From contig CAKSLH010000001.1 of NCBI GenBank assembly GCA_934466515.1, forward strand, positions 248,001-312,000: a DNA stretch of 64,000 nt, read 5' to 3'. Shown here in pieces: positions 1 through 7,579 of this stretch (positions are counted from its first letter, which is position 1; each line of letters begins with the position of its first letter). The stretch is from an uncultured Eubacteriales bacterium (GTDB lineage: Bacteria; Bacillota; Clostridia; Oscillospirales; Acutalibacteraceae). Both the position numbers and the translations under genes were made by a program. The notes below the pieces were generated by a model. That model was given only the letters and a program-made list of their open reading frames with translations, did not search any database and had not been told where the DNA came from.

Positions 1-311
1 TATGGGCTTAGCCCGACTGCCTTTGGTTCGGCCGCCGAAACCGGCGGTTCGTAACACAATGGCGAAACTCGCAATAAACGGCACCAAGGTGCCGTACCAA
101 ATTAAACAGAAATTCTGCCGTCCCTGTTTTGGGCGTAAATTCGGCTTTTAAGACGCAGCCGATTGTTTACCCGTTTTTTTCGTTGCTTTGCCACACGGGG
201 CAAACAGTGCCCTCACACACGGCAGAAAAGAAGAATGCAACAATGCAGCACTCTCCCATTGTCATCTGCTTTTTTACAATGCAGATTAAACACTCTGCAA
301 TGTTGCAATCT
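1..311. other. Left-edge stretch without a confident gene
   Basis: No convincing gene is visible here. A short forward frame (positions 59-151, beginning MAKLAINGTKV) is open and may be the tail or remnant of something outside the window. It has no clear ribosome binding site or recognisable family. Most of the stretch lies downstream of the minus-strand RepA-like ATPase gene and contains the inverted repeat at 237-306. Confidence 0.3.
237..306. repeat. Imperfect inverted repeat next to RepA-like gene
   Basis: Outer arms GCAACAATGCAG (237-248) and CTGCAATGTTGC (295-306) pair with one mismatch. A second inner pair, ATCTGC (264-269) with GCAGAT (281-286), stacks inside. It starts just past the 3' end of the minus-strand ATPase gene. 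It could be a terminator-like structure or part of a replication/transfer region of a mobile element; there is no T-run that would settle it. Confidence 0.5.
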
Positions 312-1280
312 TTATTCGGGTATCGACCAAGCCCAGCCTTTGCCCACCTTTCGGGTGGTAATACCGTTAATATTTTTCTTTGCCTCATTAACGGTGCGTT
401 GTGAAATGTTTTTATCGGCGGCGGTTTTGAATATTTTTTCTGCCGTCACCTCTTTACCGTCGGCTAACAGATCACGAATCAAGTTTTCCGCCAACGCCGT
501 TTTGGTATCATGCGAAAATCCGCTAAGCAATTCCTCAGCGGTTATATCGCCGTAACCGTCAAGCCAATAAAACCCTTCTTCATTACCAAGATTAAAAGCA
601 ACGGTTTTTCCCTCGGGCGCCAGCGAAGATTTATCGTGTACCATTACACGGACATTCGGTTCCTTGCGAAGTCTGCCTACAAGCAAAACGCTTCTCGCGG
701 CGGCTCGGAAGTCTATGGAGCCCAAGCCACGGTAAGCGCTGCTTGAACCTTGCGATTTATTAAGGTGGCCCACCATAACAATGGCGCAGCCTGTGTGCTC
801 GGCAACGGCAGCAACCTTTTTTAATACCGAGCGAATCTCATTAGCGCGGTTTATATCAATGCGTTCGCCGATATACCCCTGAATCGGATCGAGGATCATC
901 AGCTTAGCGTCGGTTTGTTTAATCGCCTGCTCAATGCGCTCGTCCGACAGAGAAAGCGCATCGGTATCTTCGCAAATATTCAGGACTCGGCTTTCGTCCG
1001 CACCGGCATCCATAAGCCTTGGCTTAACGGTATCTCCGAGCCCGTCCTCCGCTGTTTGATAAATTACATTAAACGGTTGCGCAATTTCCATACCGGGCAA
1101 AGCCGTGCCGGAAGAGCAGGCGGCGGCAAGCCTTAAAGCAAGCGTTGTTTTTCCCTCGCCGGGATCGCCCTGAATAATTGTCAGCTTTCCGAACGGGATA
1201 TACGGTTTCCAAAGCCATTTAACTTCTTGCAGCCGCACTTCCGACATCCGCACAAGCGACAGTGTTTTTTCGGTTGGCAT
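312..1280 (-). CDS. RepA-type AAA family ATPase (RecA-like fold)
   Basis: Predicted cytoplasmic ATPase of the AAA_25/RepA helicase type usually found on plasmids, ICEs and prophages, where it acts in DNA replication. Residues 38-45 form a Walker A motif (GDPGEGKT). Residues 127-132 (LMILDP) look like Walker B, and the GHLNK segment further on matches the sensor region of RepA/DnaB-like ATPases. The C-terminal ~80 residues resemble a winged helix used for DNA binding. The ATG at 1280 is preceded by a purine-rich AAAGGAGAGG-type site. No relaxase, integrase or partition gene is visible nearby, so this is either the edge of a mobile element or an orphan remnant. The general family is fairly certain; the exact role is not. 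Confidence 0.75.
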   Translation of the reverse strand: MPTEKTLSLVRMSEVRLQEVKWLWKPYIPFGKLTIIQGDPGEGKTTLALRLAAACSSGTALPGMEIAQPFNVIYQTAEDGLGDTVKPRLMDAGADESRVLNICEDTDALSLSDERIEQAIKQTDAKLMILDPIQGYIGERIDINRANEIRSVLKKVAAVAEHTGCAIVMVGHLNKSQGSSSAYRGLGSIDFRAAARSVLLVGRLRKEPNVRVMVHDKSSLAPEGKTVAFNLGNEEGFYWLDGYGDITAEELLSGFSHDTKTALAENLIRDLLADGKEVTAEKIFKTAADKNISQRTVNEAKKNINGITTRKVGKGWAWSIPE

Positions 1281-1828
1281 TTTATCCTCTCCTTTCTTTT
1301 CAGTTTTGTTTTAAGAATTCTTTTAAAACAATTATAAACATCCCACCTTTAAAAAAATAACCTTTTACCGCTCCCGAAAAACCGAACCGTATTTATTTTT
1401 GCAGGAGCACCTCTTGCCCCCCGCTGCAAGCAATAAAATAATGCCTACAACTGCAGATAACGACTGTTTCTTACAAGAGAAAGTTTATAAGCCTTCCTCG
1501 CTTCTCCGCAGATTTTACCTGTACGCCCGACATTGTTCCTACGCTCTTTTTTCGACCGTGTAGTGTTGAGAGCAAACCTTTGCTTGCCGAGTCCTTTCGG
1601 AACACACCGAAGTGTGTCTTTCTCTCTCGGCACAGTTTTCGCAAACTGCTGTCATCGCCAAAGGCCGCCCACTCATATCCTGTCGGCAGGCTGTTTAGTT
1701 GTAAGGTCAGGCTTTTCATTTCTGTCTGACTGTGATATAATTTTAATGTAAAATAACACCTTCGGGGTGAGAAGGTGTTTTGAACAAAAATATATAAATT
1801 TCACTTTTACACAAAAGGCGGTGAAGTT
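1281..1828. other. 548-bp intergenic stretch, no supported gene
   Basis: No confident gene. A minus-strand frame (1471-1719, 82 codons) is open but is rich in basic residues without recognisable domain structure, and no good ribosome binding site precedes it. Small palindromes occur, for example ACACAC-CGAA-GTGTGT near 1602. The stretch ends in the hairpin at 1755-1779 just before the next forward gene. Confidence 0.4.
1755..1779. terminator. Hairpin, likely bidirectional intrinsic terminator
   Basis: AACACCTTC (1755-1763) pairs perfectly with GAAGGTGTT (1771-1779) around a 7-nt loop, with short T-rich flanks on both strands. It insulates the forward gene at 1829 from whatever is transcribed upstream. 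Which transcript it ends is unclear. Confidence 0.45.
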
Positions 1829-2809
1829 ATGCAATTGCAAAGTTCGCAAATCGGATTGTATGTAACCTTGGAAAGGAACGGTATTATAAAAAGAAATCTC
1901 ATCACAAAATCGGGCGAGCAGGAGTTGCCTGCTGCAGCAATTAAGGATGAGATCATAGAATTTTCAGAACTGAATTTCGGCCCGTATTCAAAGGTTATCG
2001 ACAGAATTTCAGAGCTTGCAAACAAAATCAAAACCGAGGGCAAAGGAAACCCGAACGAAGAAGATTTTAAAATCTTTCAACAGCTCATTTCGCTTACTGA
2101 AAATACACTTAGTGAATTGCATAAAAATTGGCCGATTGCCGCTTTGCTCACAAGAACAACCCTTGAAGACTTTGTCCCCTCATTTGATGGCACAGTCAAA
2201 TGTATTGAAGTATCGAAAAAGTTGATTCCTGAAATTCTTCGCTCGGTTATAGATTTTAATTTATTTGTAAACGACACTTTTTATAATATTTATACCGACA
2301 ATGCTATCGACAAAAACGGCGAACATTATTTTCTTTCACAACTTATGCTGAATCAGGAACTGACCTTTCGCGGAGAGCTGACTTTCCGATATTTCTTCCG
2401 CAGTCTAACGGATTATTATACTTTTCTACTGATGATGTTTTTATCAACTAAGCCGAAAATCACACGCTGCGAATGTTGCGGCAGATATTTTGTTCCCAAA
2501 ACCAACCGGGCGACCAAGTACTGCGACCGCATTATAAAAGACAAGAAAACCTGCAAAGAGCTTGCGCCGAGTCTTAAACACAAAAGAATGGTTCGCACCG
2601 ACAGGGTTGTGGAAGCGTACGACAGAGTAAAAAGAAAAATGTACCGCCGTTACGAGCGCAACGACGGCAAAGTTTATATGTCACCCAAAGGAATGACCTA
2701 TGAAGATTTTTATGTTTGGAATGATGCAGCCACCACAGCACGGGATCAGTATCTCCGCGGCGAATTAACGGCGGAAGAGGCACTGGAAATTATTGATGGC
2801 AAGGATTGA
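1829..2809 (+). CDS. DUF6076-type protein with C-terminal zinc finger
   Basis: 326-residue predicted cytoplasmic protein of unknown function. The N-terminal two thirds are helical and have no known catalytic motif. Around residues 213-245 is a treble-clef-like metal site (C-x-C-C-G-R-Y-F, then YC and a later C), similar to the C-terminal zinc finger of CGNR-type proteins and, from memory, of the DUF6076 family in Clostridia. Such proteins often sit in accessory regions and may bind nucleic acid. A GGCGGTGA purine-rich site precedes the ATG. A large stem-loop lies 34 bp after the stop. The zinc finger is seen directly; the family name is recalled and not verified. Confidence 0.6.
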   Translation: MQLQSSQIGLYVTLERNGIIKRNLITKSGEQELPAAAIKDEIIEFSELNFGPYSKVIDRISELANKIKTEGKGNPNEEDFKIFQQLISLTENTLSELHKNWPIAALLTRTTLEDFVPSFDGTVKCIEVSKKLIPEILRSVIDFNLFVNDTFYNIYTDNAIDKNGEHYFLSQLMLNQELTFRGELTFRYFFRSLTDYYTFLLMMFLSTKPKITRCECCGRYFVPKTNRATKYCDRIIKDKKTCKELAPSLKHKRMVRTDRVVEAYDRVKRKMYRRYERNDGKVYMSPKGMTYEDFYVWNDAATTARDQYLRGELTAEEALEIIDGKD

Positions 2810-2843
2810 TTTAGTATAATAATTCTCTTCAAATAAGAAGCAA

Positions 2844-2906
2844 AAACTACCCACCGGATGATATGGCAAAGTTCAGTGTTGAACCGCCGCATCCGGTGGA
2901 TAGTTT
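2844..2906 (+). repeat. Long structured stem-loop after DUF6076 gene
   Basis: A 17-bp arm at 2844-2860 pairs with 2890-2906 with a single non-Watson-Crick pair. The 29-nt loop itself holds a nested hairpin, GTTCA/TGAAC at 2871-2884. It lies 34 bp past the stop of the forward gene, so it may act as its terminator, but no T-run follows. The nested structure is more elaborate than a usual terminator. Confidence 0.55.
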
Positions 2907-3019
2907 ATCTATAGATTCTCCATACTTTTTAGTCGCCGTAGATGTTACAAATTTTGATACGAAGCAGTTTTTTTTTTGGAGTGAATGATACCATTCCAAA
3001 ATCTTTTATCTTAGTGTCG

Positions 3020-3052
3020 TTCACCTTTGTAAGCTTTGCAATCAAAGGTGAA
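3020..3052. repeat. Perfect 10-bp inverted repeat
   Basis: TTCACCTTTG (3020-3029) and CAAAGGTGAA (3043-3052) form a perfect stem with a 13-nt loop, between the convergent genes ending at 2809 and 3082. No clear T-tract follows on either strand, but the position suits a shared terminator. Confidence 0.45.
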
Positions 3053-3081
3053 AAACTGAATAAGTTTCAATCCGCATCCGC

Positions 3082-3492
3082 TTATTTCGTTATTCCTAAT
3101 TTTTCTTCTATTAATTTGATTTGAAATTCTATAAGTATTTGATAGGGAATTTTAAAAACTAACAAAGTAGTAAGCAAAACATATATACAGCCCACCGTTA
3201 ATATTACTGCCCCAATAATAATAGCTATCATCAAATTATTTTGTATTTCCCCAACGGTAATACCGGTTGCCAATCCAATCATAGCACCGATTAAAATTTG
3301 TGGCAGTATATTATAAATAATGAAATTTTGCTTTTTTAAGTCAATGTAAAGTCTATATAGTTCTTTATCTTTTGGTGTATCATTGAAATTTTCCTGTAGT
3401 TCTTTCATAGTCAGTTGCAAAGCCAATACTTTATCTTTTTTATTGTTCTTTTTATGCTTTTTAAATATATCCTTAGCTGAAATTTTTTCCAT
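3082..3492 (-). CDS. Small two-helix membrane protein, unknown function
   Basis: 136-residue protein that I do not recognise. A lysine-rich cytoplasmic N-terminus (residues 1-55, with a predicted helix) is followed by two hydrophobic segments at about 59-80 and 88-113, then an amphipathic tail. There is no signal peptide and no catalytic motif. A good ribosome binding site (GAAAGGAAATG-like) precedes the ATG at 3492. It is a single-gene unit in the accessory region, separated from neighbours by inverted repeats. Two membrane spans and a charged helix could fit an immunity, holin-like or toxin-related role, but nothing in the sequence proves it. Confidence 0.55.
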   Translation of the reverse strand: MEKISAKDIFKKHKKNNKKDKVLALQLTMKELQENFNDTPKDKELYRLYIDLKKQNFIIYNILPQILIGAMIGLATGITVGEIQNNLMIAIIIGAVILTVGCIYVLLTTLLVFKIPYQILIEFQIKLIEEKLGITK

Positions 3493-3638
3493 GTAATCAT
3501 TTCCTTTCTTTATCTTATTATATTAGATTAAAAATATGACAATGGTTCATTAATGACACTCATAATTATTTGATTAAAACTGCAACTGCGAACAAATCCT
3601 CAAAATTTTTGAATTATCTACGGCTTATATTTTGAAAT

Positions 3639-4868
3639 CTATATCATCCAAATCGGAACGATGAGGTTTTCTCTGTCGAAGGCAGAGAGGCGGTCGCTCA
3701 TGCAGAGCACGGCAGAGGTGCCGAGCACCAAGGGCGATTTATCTATCAAACTAAATGCCCGGGTAATTCGCTTATCGGGGGTTGCTGTTTTTTTAATTTC
3801 AAGCGGACACAACTTGCCGTCGCCTTCGATAATGACATCAATCTCTCTCGCATCTCGGTCACGGTAATAATTGAGGTATGGTTCTTTTCCGGCATTCTGA
3901 TAGCTTTTCATAATCTCGGACACCGTAAAGTTTTCAAGCAACGCTCCGCTCATGGCACCGCTTTCGGCAACCTCTGGCGACGACCATTTTGTAAGATAGC
4001 AAACAAGACCCGTATCATAAAAATACAGCTTCGGCGTTTTAATGGTCCTTTTCAGAACATTGTTGGAATACGGATGCAGCAGAAAAATAATCCCCAAGGT
4101 TTCAAGAATTTGCAGCCATGCTTTTGCGGTAACCTGATCAATATCCGCGTCATCGGCAATCGCTTTGTAATTCACAAGCTGAGAGGCACGGGCGGCTACC
4201 GCCGTGATAAATTTTGCAAATTTTAAAGCGTCTATCGCGCCCGAAAGCTCACGCACATCACGCTCAATATAGGTGGAAAGATAAGAGGAATAATACATAT
4301 TTCGGTCGGTATACGCTCCGCTTAACATCCCCGGCATACAGCCGTTCCATATACGCTCATACATTTCGGGCGTGGTGAGCGGTTTTATAATTTTACTGTC
4401 CGCCGCAAGCACCTCAAAATCGGTAGTAAAGGGGCGCGGTTGTGCGCCGACAATTTCCCTTTGAGAAAGCGGAGACATGTGCAAAAGGGCAACTCTGCCT
4501 GCCAACGACTCCTGAACGCCTTTCATTAGGCTGAAAATCTGCGAGCCGGTCAGCCAAAAATCACCGGGATGATGATAGGTATCCACATGAATTTTAATAT
4601 AGGTAAACAGTTCCGGTGCGTACTGAACCTCGTCGATAATCATCGGCGGTTTATGAAGCTGCAAAAACATTTTCGGATCGTTTTTTGCCATTTCTCTGAC
4701 GGTTAAATCGTCAAGCGAAATATATTCCCGACCGATGTTTTCCTTTTCGGCAAGGTTTTTTAGCATCGTGGTTTTGCCGGACTGGCGCGGACCGGTAAGC
4801 AAAATTGCCGACCAAGTCTTTGACAGTTCGGTGATACGCTGTTCTATATGTCGGTTGATATAGGCCAT
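3639..4868 (-). CDS. AAA ATPase with DUF4143 domain
   Basis: 409-residue ATPase of the AAA_14/DUF4143 family, common in gut bacteria and archaea; its cellular role is unknown. From the chosen start, Walker A is residues 26-33 (GPRQSGKT) and Walker B 77-82 (IIDEVQ). The C-terminal half carries the DUF4143 region with the EIDVII segment and a lysine (EIKKT) reminiscent of PD-(D/E)XK nucleases. I chose the ATG at 4868 because CCGAGGTG lies directly upstream; a further 20 codons are open to 4928 but lack such a site. It is an isolated gene bordered by a 21-bp inverted repeat. Family assignment is strong. Confidence 0.85.
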   Translation of the reverse strand: MAYINRHIEQRITELSKTWSAILLTGPRQSGKTTMLKNLAEKENIGREYISLDDLTVREMAKNDPKMFLQLHKPPMIIDEVQYAPELFTYIKIHVDTYHHPGDFWLTGSQIFSLMKGVQESLAGRVALLHMSPLSQREIVGAQPRPFTTDFEVLAADSKIIKPLTTPEMYERIWNGCMPGMLSGAYTDRNMYYSSYLSTYIERDVRELSGAIDALKFAKFITAVAARASQLVNYKAIADDADIDQVTAKAWLQILETLGIIFLLHPYSNNVLKRTIKTPKLYFYDTGLVCYLTKWSSPEVAESGAMSGALLENFTVSEIMKSYQNAGKEPYLNYYRDRDAREIDVIIEGDGKLCPLEIKKTATPDKRITRAFSLIDKSPLVLGTSAVLCMSDRLSAFDRENLIVPIWMI

Positions 4869-4931
4869 AATACACCTCGGCTGAGTATAGTTTTCTTCAT
4901 TTACATTATACTTTATTATACCCGCCAAGTC

Positions 4932-4986
4932 AACGAAAATCTCGGCTAAAATTAGAAACCGTCATATTTTAGCCGAGATTTTCGTT
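4932..4986 (-). terminator. Perfect 21-bp inverted repeat downstream of GH94 gene
   Basis: Arms at 4932-4952 and 4966-4986 are exact reverse complements around a 13-nt loop. The structure lies 85 bp past the stop of the GH94 gene and upstream of the AAA/DUF4143 gene, so it probably ends the rhamnosidase-phosphorylase operon. T-rich sequence occurs inside the arms but the T-run after the stem is poor. Confidence 0.6.
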
Positions 4987-5071
4987 TTGGTAAATTAATA
5001 ATACCGCCGTTATGAATGTAACGACGGTAAGAAAAGTATTTATGCATCAGAAAAACTATTGATTACGCTTT

Positions 5072-7513
5072 TTACTTTCCCAAAATAATTTCAACATTAT
5101 GCGTATCGCCTGCGGCTGTAGGCTTTAAAAGATTTCCTTCGACCTTTTTGCCGTCAACTGTCATTTCTGAAACACCGTAGCAGACATGATTCGGGTTCTT
5201 AACATTTATAATAAACGTATTTCCGCGGAATTTACGGGTAACAGTGAATTCCATATCATGATTACAGCACGGGTCGATTAAAAGCCCGTCATAATCGGGT
5301 CTTATTCCTAAAATAAACTGTGATATCGCTACAAAGTTCCATGCGGCGGTACCGGTAAGGAATGAGTTTTTAGCTTCCCCCGGTTTTTTTGCATATTCAG
5401 GCTTTCCTGCAACCATCTGAGCATAAACATAAGGCTCAAGCCTATGAATTTCGCTTATATCCTCTATATATGCAGGCGCTGTTTTCTTATATATCTCAAA
5501 CGCCTTATCTCCCCTGCGCGCTATTGTTTCGGAGCAGACAAGCCAAGGATTGTTATGGCAGAATACTCCTCCGTTTTCCTTATAACCCGGGAGGAATGAA
5601 CCTATCTCTCCTATTTCGGGGTCAAATCTGCTGTACGGCGGGTCTACAAGTACAAATCCGTAAGGCGTTTCAAGATACTTCCATGCACTGTCAAGCGCTT
5701 TTATCGGCATATCTTTATCCTTACCGACCTGAGCCATAGAGCACCAAGCCTGAGACTCTATGAATATTTTTCCGTCCTCGCAATTATGCGAGCCTAACGG
5801 TCTGCTCTTATGGTCATAAGCACGAAGATACCATTCTCCGTCCCAGCCGTGCTTTATGACCGCCTGTTCCATATCGGAAATATGCTTTTCGGCGGCTTTG
5901 GCTTCTTCGTCCTTGCCTAATATTTTACATATCTTAACAAAATCTCTGCCGTAATAAATAAACTGACCTGCAATCATAAGGCTTTCGGCTGTTTTACAGT
6001 CGCCGTTTTCGGTGCATTGAAAGCTTTCTCCAGGGGTATTTGAAAGGCAGTTAAGAGTTAAAGTATCGTTCCAATCCGCTCTTCCGATAAGCGGCAAATT
6101 ATGCGGTCCGCGGTTATTTACTACATGATAGAAGGAACGCTTTAAATGCTCAAATAAGGTATCCGCCAAAGATAAATTATTATCTATAGGTACAATTTCA
6201 TTTAAAACATCGAAATCACCGGTTTCCTTAATATAAGCCGCGGCGGAGGCAACAAGCCACATCGGGTCGTCGCCGAAATTCCCGCCTATTTCCGAATTGC
6301 CTTTTTTAGTAAGCGGCTGATACTGATGGTATGCTCCGCCGTCTGCCATCTGGGTTGCGGCAAGGTCTAACAGTCTTTCTCTTGCTCTTATGGGGTCAAG
6401 ATGAACAAATCCGAGAAGATCCTGATTGCTGTCTCTGAAGCCCATTCCTCTGCCTATTCCGCTTTCAAAATAGGAAGCGCTTCTTGACATATTGAAGGTT
6501 ATCATCGTCTGATACTGATTCCAGATATTTACCATTCTGTCAAGCTTTTCGTCATTGCTCTTTATCGTATAGGTTTTTAGAAGCTCATTCCAGTAATCTT
6601 TAAGCTTTTTAAGCGCTTCGTCTGCCTTTTCAGCTGTATCAAACTTTTCAATCATTTTATATGCTTTTTCTTTATTTACAACATTTAAAGCAGTCCATTT
6701 CTTGTCTTGCTCGTTTTCAATATAGCCTAAAACAAAAACATAGCTTTTGCTCTCTTGAGGAGCCAGCACTACATCAAGGCAGTGCGAAGCGACAGGTGCC
6801 CAGCCGACTGCAATTGAATTTGTAGGTTCTTTTTCAAAAACGGTCTCGGGGCGGTCAAAGCCGTTATAAATTCCAAGGAAATCTTCGCGGTCGGTATCGA
6901 ATCCGGAAATATCCGAGTTCACGCTGTAAAAAGCATAATGATTTCTGCGCTCACGGTATTCGGTTTTATGATAAATAACGCTTCCCTCAACCTCAACCTC
7001 GCCTACGGAAAGGTTCCTTTGGAAATTTGTCTGATCGTCAAGTCCGTCCCATAGACAGAATTCCAAAAAAGAATGGAGCTTTAAATTCTTTTGAGCGCTT
7101 GAATTATTGGTAATAACAACCTTATGTATTTCGCAAGCGGTATCTATCGGTACAAAATAGGTACAGTCTGCCGAAACGCCGTTTTTCTCACCATGAATTA
7201 CGGTATATCCCATACCGTGACGGCACTCGTATTTGTCAAGCGGAGTCTTAGTGGGTTTAAAGCCCGGATTCCAGACGGTATCTCCGTCTTTAATATAGAA
7301 ATACTTACCGCCGTCGTCCATAGGAACATTGTTATAACGAAATCTTGTTATTCTTCTGAGCTTTGCGTCCTTATAGAAGCTATAGCCGCCCGCGGTGTTT
7401 GATATCATTGTGAAAAAGTCCTTATATCCAAGATAGTTAATCCACGGATAGGGGGTCTTAGGCGTCTCTATTACATATTCCTTTGCCTTGTCGTCAAAAT
7501 GTCCGAATTTCAT
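5072..7513 (-). CDS. cbp: GH94 cellobiose phosphorylase
   Basis: Phosphorolyses cellobiose (or a related beta-glucoside) with inorganic phosphate to alpha-glucose-1-phosphate and glucose in the cytoplasm; there is no signal peptide. The 813-residue length fits cellobiose phosphorylases (~810 aa) and not the longer cellodextrin enzymes. The N-terminal beta-sandwich runs to about residue 300. The (alpha/alpha)6 catalytic domain contains [14 protein letters not shown] (357-370) and the ADWND motif whose last Asp (D483) is the expected general acid. A glycine-rich [10 protein letters not shown] stretch near residue 660 completes the active site. AAAGGA precedes the ATG. It follows the GH78 gene by 66 bp and its product could feed the phosphoglucomutase at 52554. 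Another GH94 specificity cannot be excluded. Confidence 0.88.
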   Translation of the reverse strand: MKFGHFDDKAKEYVIETPKTPYPWINYLGYKDFFTMISNTAGGYSFYKDAKLRRITRFRYNNVPMDDGGKYFYIKDGDTVWNPGFKPTKTPLDKYECRHGMGYTVIHGEKNGVSADCTYFVPIDTACEIHKVVITNNSSAQKNLKLHSFLEFCLWDGLDDQTNFQRNLSVGEVEVEGSVIYHKTEYRERRNHYAFYSVNSDISGFDTDREDFLGIYNGFDRPETVFEKEPTNSIAVGWAPVASHCLDVVLAPQESKSYVFVLGYIENEQDKKWTALNVVNKEKAYKMIEKFDTAEKADEALKKLKDYWNELLKTYTIKSNDEKLDRMVNIWNQYQTMITFNMSRSASYFESGIGRGMGFRDSNQDLLGFVHLDPIRARERLLDLAATQMADGGAYHQYQPLTKKGNSEIGGNFGDDPMWLVASAAAYIKETGDFDVLNEIVPIDNNLSLADTLFEHLKRSFYHVVNNRGPHNLPLIGRADWNDTLTLNCLSNTPGESFQCTENGDCKTAESLMIAGQFIYYGRDFVKICKILGKDEEAKAAEKHISDMEQAVIKHGWDGEWYLRAYDHKSRPLGSHNCEDGKIFIESQAWCSMAQVGKDKDMPIKALDSAWKYLETPYGFVLVDPPYSRFDPEIGEIGSFLPGYKENGGVFCHNNPWLVCSETIARRGDKAFEIYKKTAPAYIEDISEIHRLEPYVYAQMVAGKPEYAKKPGEAKNSFLTGTAAWNFVAISQFILGIRPDYDGLLIDPCCNHDMEFTVTRKFRGNTFIINVKNPNHVCYGVSEMTVDGKKVEGNLLKPTAAGDTHNVEIILGK

Positions 7514-7579
7514 TTTCTGTCCTTTCTGCCGATTATATCGGCATTGCTATATTTTTTCTTTTATAATTATCCTTCAACT

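Noticed and set aside
163..555. Plus-strand frame of 130 codons overlapping the RepA-like gene
   Set aside because: Overlaps the 3' end of the ATPase gene antisense and shows no protein-like pattern or start signal.
1471..1719. 82-codon minus-strand frame in the 1281-1828 gap
   Set aside because: Open and long for the gap, but without good start signal or domain; kept only as a note in the intergenic entry.
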